NCBI GenBank assembly: GCA_028687155.1
Contig: JAQUAR010000068.1
Span: forward strand, 1-7,363
DNA length: 7,363 nt
Direction of reading: 5' to 3'
Origin: Methylacidiphilaceae bacterium
GTDB taxonomy: Bacteria; Verrucomicrobiota; Verrucomicrobiia; Methylacidiphilales; Methylacidiphilaceae
This document shows, piece by piece, positions 6,664 to 7,363 of this stretch. The number at the start of each line of letters is the position of its first letter. The first letter of the stretch is position 1. The notes below the pieces were generated by a model. That model was not told where the DNA came from, made no database searches, and saw nothing but the letters and a program-made list of their open reading frames with translations. Made by a program: the position numbers and the translations under genes.

Positions 6664-6889
6664 GATCCAACCCTCCCGATTGATGTTTTAACCGATTAGC
6701 CCGAATAAAAAAACGAATGAAGGCACCGAAGACGATCCCCAACAATACCAGCATCAGCACCACGGCCGGCAAGATCCCCCGGGTTGCCGCAGACTTGGGC
6801 ACTCCGCAAACGGCGCACGCCCAGCTCTCGGCAGGGAGTGCACAGGCAAGCCCGGTGAGCAAAACCCGCACGCTGGCCAAGCGACTCAT
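6644..6889 (-). CDS. Small CAVC-type membrane protein of the cox locus (81 aa)
   Basis: The N-terminus (residues 1-24, MSRLASVRVLLTG..., ending ESWA) looks like a signal peptide cleaved just before Cys25. The mature protein would begin CAVCGVPKSAATRG, a CxxC pair at Cys25 and Cys28, followed by one membrane helix (about 39-62) and a basic tail. Similar short proteins with a CAVC or CxVC start and one helix sit beside subunit II genes in other bacterial cox loci. Their function is not established; a copper-handling, assembly or structural role is inference. The ATG at 6889 is chosen over an upstream TTG (6922) because GGAGG lies six bases before it and the signal peptide then starts cleanly. 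Its stop lies 20 bases inside coxB. Confidence 0.75.
   Translation of the reverse strand: MSRLASVRVLLTGLACALPAESWACAVCGVPKSAATRGILPAVVLMLVLLGIVFGAFIRFFIRANRLKHQSGGLDRVRTSS
6671..6677 (-). promoter_or_regulatory. Ribosome binding site deciding the GTG start of coxB
   Basis: GGGAGGG on the - strand lies seven bases before the GTG at 6663, inside the end of the upstream coding region. It favours the GTG over the internal ATG at 6621. Confidence 0.7.
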
Positions 6890-6895
6890 CTGTTT

Positions 6896-6900
6896 CCTCC
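6896..6900 (-). promoter_or_regulatory. Ribosome binding site of the 81-aa membrane protein
   Basis: GGAGG on the - strand lies six bases before the ATG at 6889 and decides this start over the in-frame TTG at 6922. Confidence 0.7.
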
Positions 6901-6937
6901 GCTCCTCTTTCCTTGCGGTCAACGGATGGGCAACGCC

Positions 6938-7246
6938 CTATCGATATCGCGCTTCTCCTGCGGCATCCACTTTTTCCTGATCCCCCTCTTCCAGGAACTC
7001 CGCGTAGGCTGGCGGGGGCTTCCGACTCCGCCGATAGAGCGTCCCGATCAGCAGCGCCACGCCTCCCAGCGGGACCAAGACGACCGCCACCAGCGTCCAT
7101 GCCGCCGCGTCTCCGGGTTCATGCCCAAGCGCAGGGACATTCAGGGCCGACCCGAAGAAGGCATCCCCGAGCGCGATGAACCCGAGTACCCCGAGGAAGG
7201 GGAGCCCCCCGCCCACAGAGAGCAACTTGCTCATTCGCCATTTCAT
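6938..7246 (-). CDS. Two-helix membrane protein of the cox locus, unknown function (102 aa)
   Basis: I do not recognise a family. Residues 8-30 and about 50-70 are hydrophobic and would form two membrane helices. The connecting loop (NVPALGHEPGDA) is short. The basic turn YRRSRKPP follows helix 2, and the polar tail (AEFLEEGDQEK...) is likely cytoplasmic. No metal-binding His/Cys pattern or haem motif is visible. The start is ATG at 7246, because it overlaps the upstream gene's TGA as ATGA, a typical translational-coupling arrangement. The in-frame TTG at 7285 would lie deep in that gene. Another in-frame ATG at 7234 is less well placed. A 48-base gap separates it from the next gene. A small accessory oxidase subunit or assembly factor is possible by position only. 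Confidence 0.65.
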   Translation of the reverse strand: MKWRMSKLLSVGGGLPFLGVLGFIALGDAFFGSALNVPALGHEPGDAAAWTLVAVVLVPLGGVALLIGTLYRRSRKPPPAYAEFLEEGDQEKVDAAGEARYR

Positions 7247-7363
7247 TCGGCAAGTCCCATCCTCCGAGTCTTCCGCAGGAACCAAGCCCCGTAAACGACC
7301 ACCAACAACGCGGCGGCGAAAAAGCCGGCGCCCAACCAGAGAAGCAGTCCCCCTTGATGGCTG
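7243..7363 (-). CDS. C-terminal end of a membrane protein (39 aa visible), 5' end outside window
   Basis: The - strand frame running in from the right edge encodes SHQGGLLLWLGAGFF, then AAALLVVVYGAWFLRKTRR, and ends MGLAE at the TGA (7243-7245). This is one membrane helix followed by a basic, cytoplasm-facing tail. It shares four bases (ATGA) with the next gene, so it is cotranscribed with it. Given the locus it may be an oxidase subunit, a membrane-anchored cytochrome or an alternative complex III subunit, but too little is visible to decide. It is too short to stand out in a plain reading-frame search. Confidence 0.6.
   Translation of the reverse strand, partial: SHQGGLLLWLGAGFFAAALLVVVYGAWFLRKTRRMGLAE

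Overview
The window is high-GC bacterial DNA (about 60% by eye), almost fully coding. It most likely comes from a Verrucomicrobiota genome, possibly a methylacidiphilal-type lineage. The basis is indirect. A small Ser/Pro-rich lipoprotein ends in a GYVxSPYAP...GxxVxCPYTGKxFxVP motif that I associate with this phylum. The CoxII has a CGQLCG copper-A loop and sits in a cox locus with an extra small CAVC-type membrane protein. The exact taxon is inference.

Layout. Positions 1-5513 read rightward. First comes the 3' part of a GalT-family nucleotidyltransferase (1-770). A possible 27-codon mini-ORF (772-855) bridges the gap to two tandem glycoside hydrolase family 57 genes (852-3011 and about 3017-5035). 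A 146-aa lipoprotein gene follows (5073-5513). Positions 5514-5871 are a noncoding, hairpin-rich gap between convergent transcription units. Positions 5872-7363 read leftward. In transcription order they are the 3' end of a membrane-protein gene, a 102-aa two-helix membrane protein, an 81-aa CAVC membrane protein and cytochrome c oxidase subunit II, the last gene of its unit.

How the genes may work together. The rightward group looks like an alpha-glucan (glycogen) module. A sugar-1-phosphate nucleotidyltransferase/phosphorylase sits with an intact GH57 enzyme of the amylopullulanase-like type and a second GH57 protein of the 4-alpha-glucanotransferase/alpha-amylase type. The second protein keeps the fold and the nucleophile Glu, but the segment that should carry the catalytic acid/base Asp has none. 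It is therefore a candidate pseudoenzyme or an enzyme with altered chemistry, and is the most notable observation here. The leftward group is the end of a terminal-oxidase operon, with ATGA and 20-nt overlaps between genes.

I saw no tRNA, rRNA, CRISPR array, insertion sequence or prophage gene.
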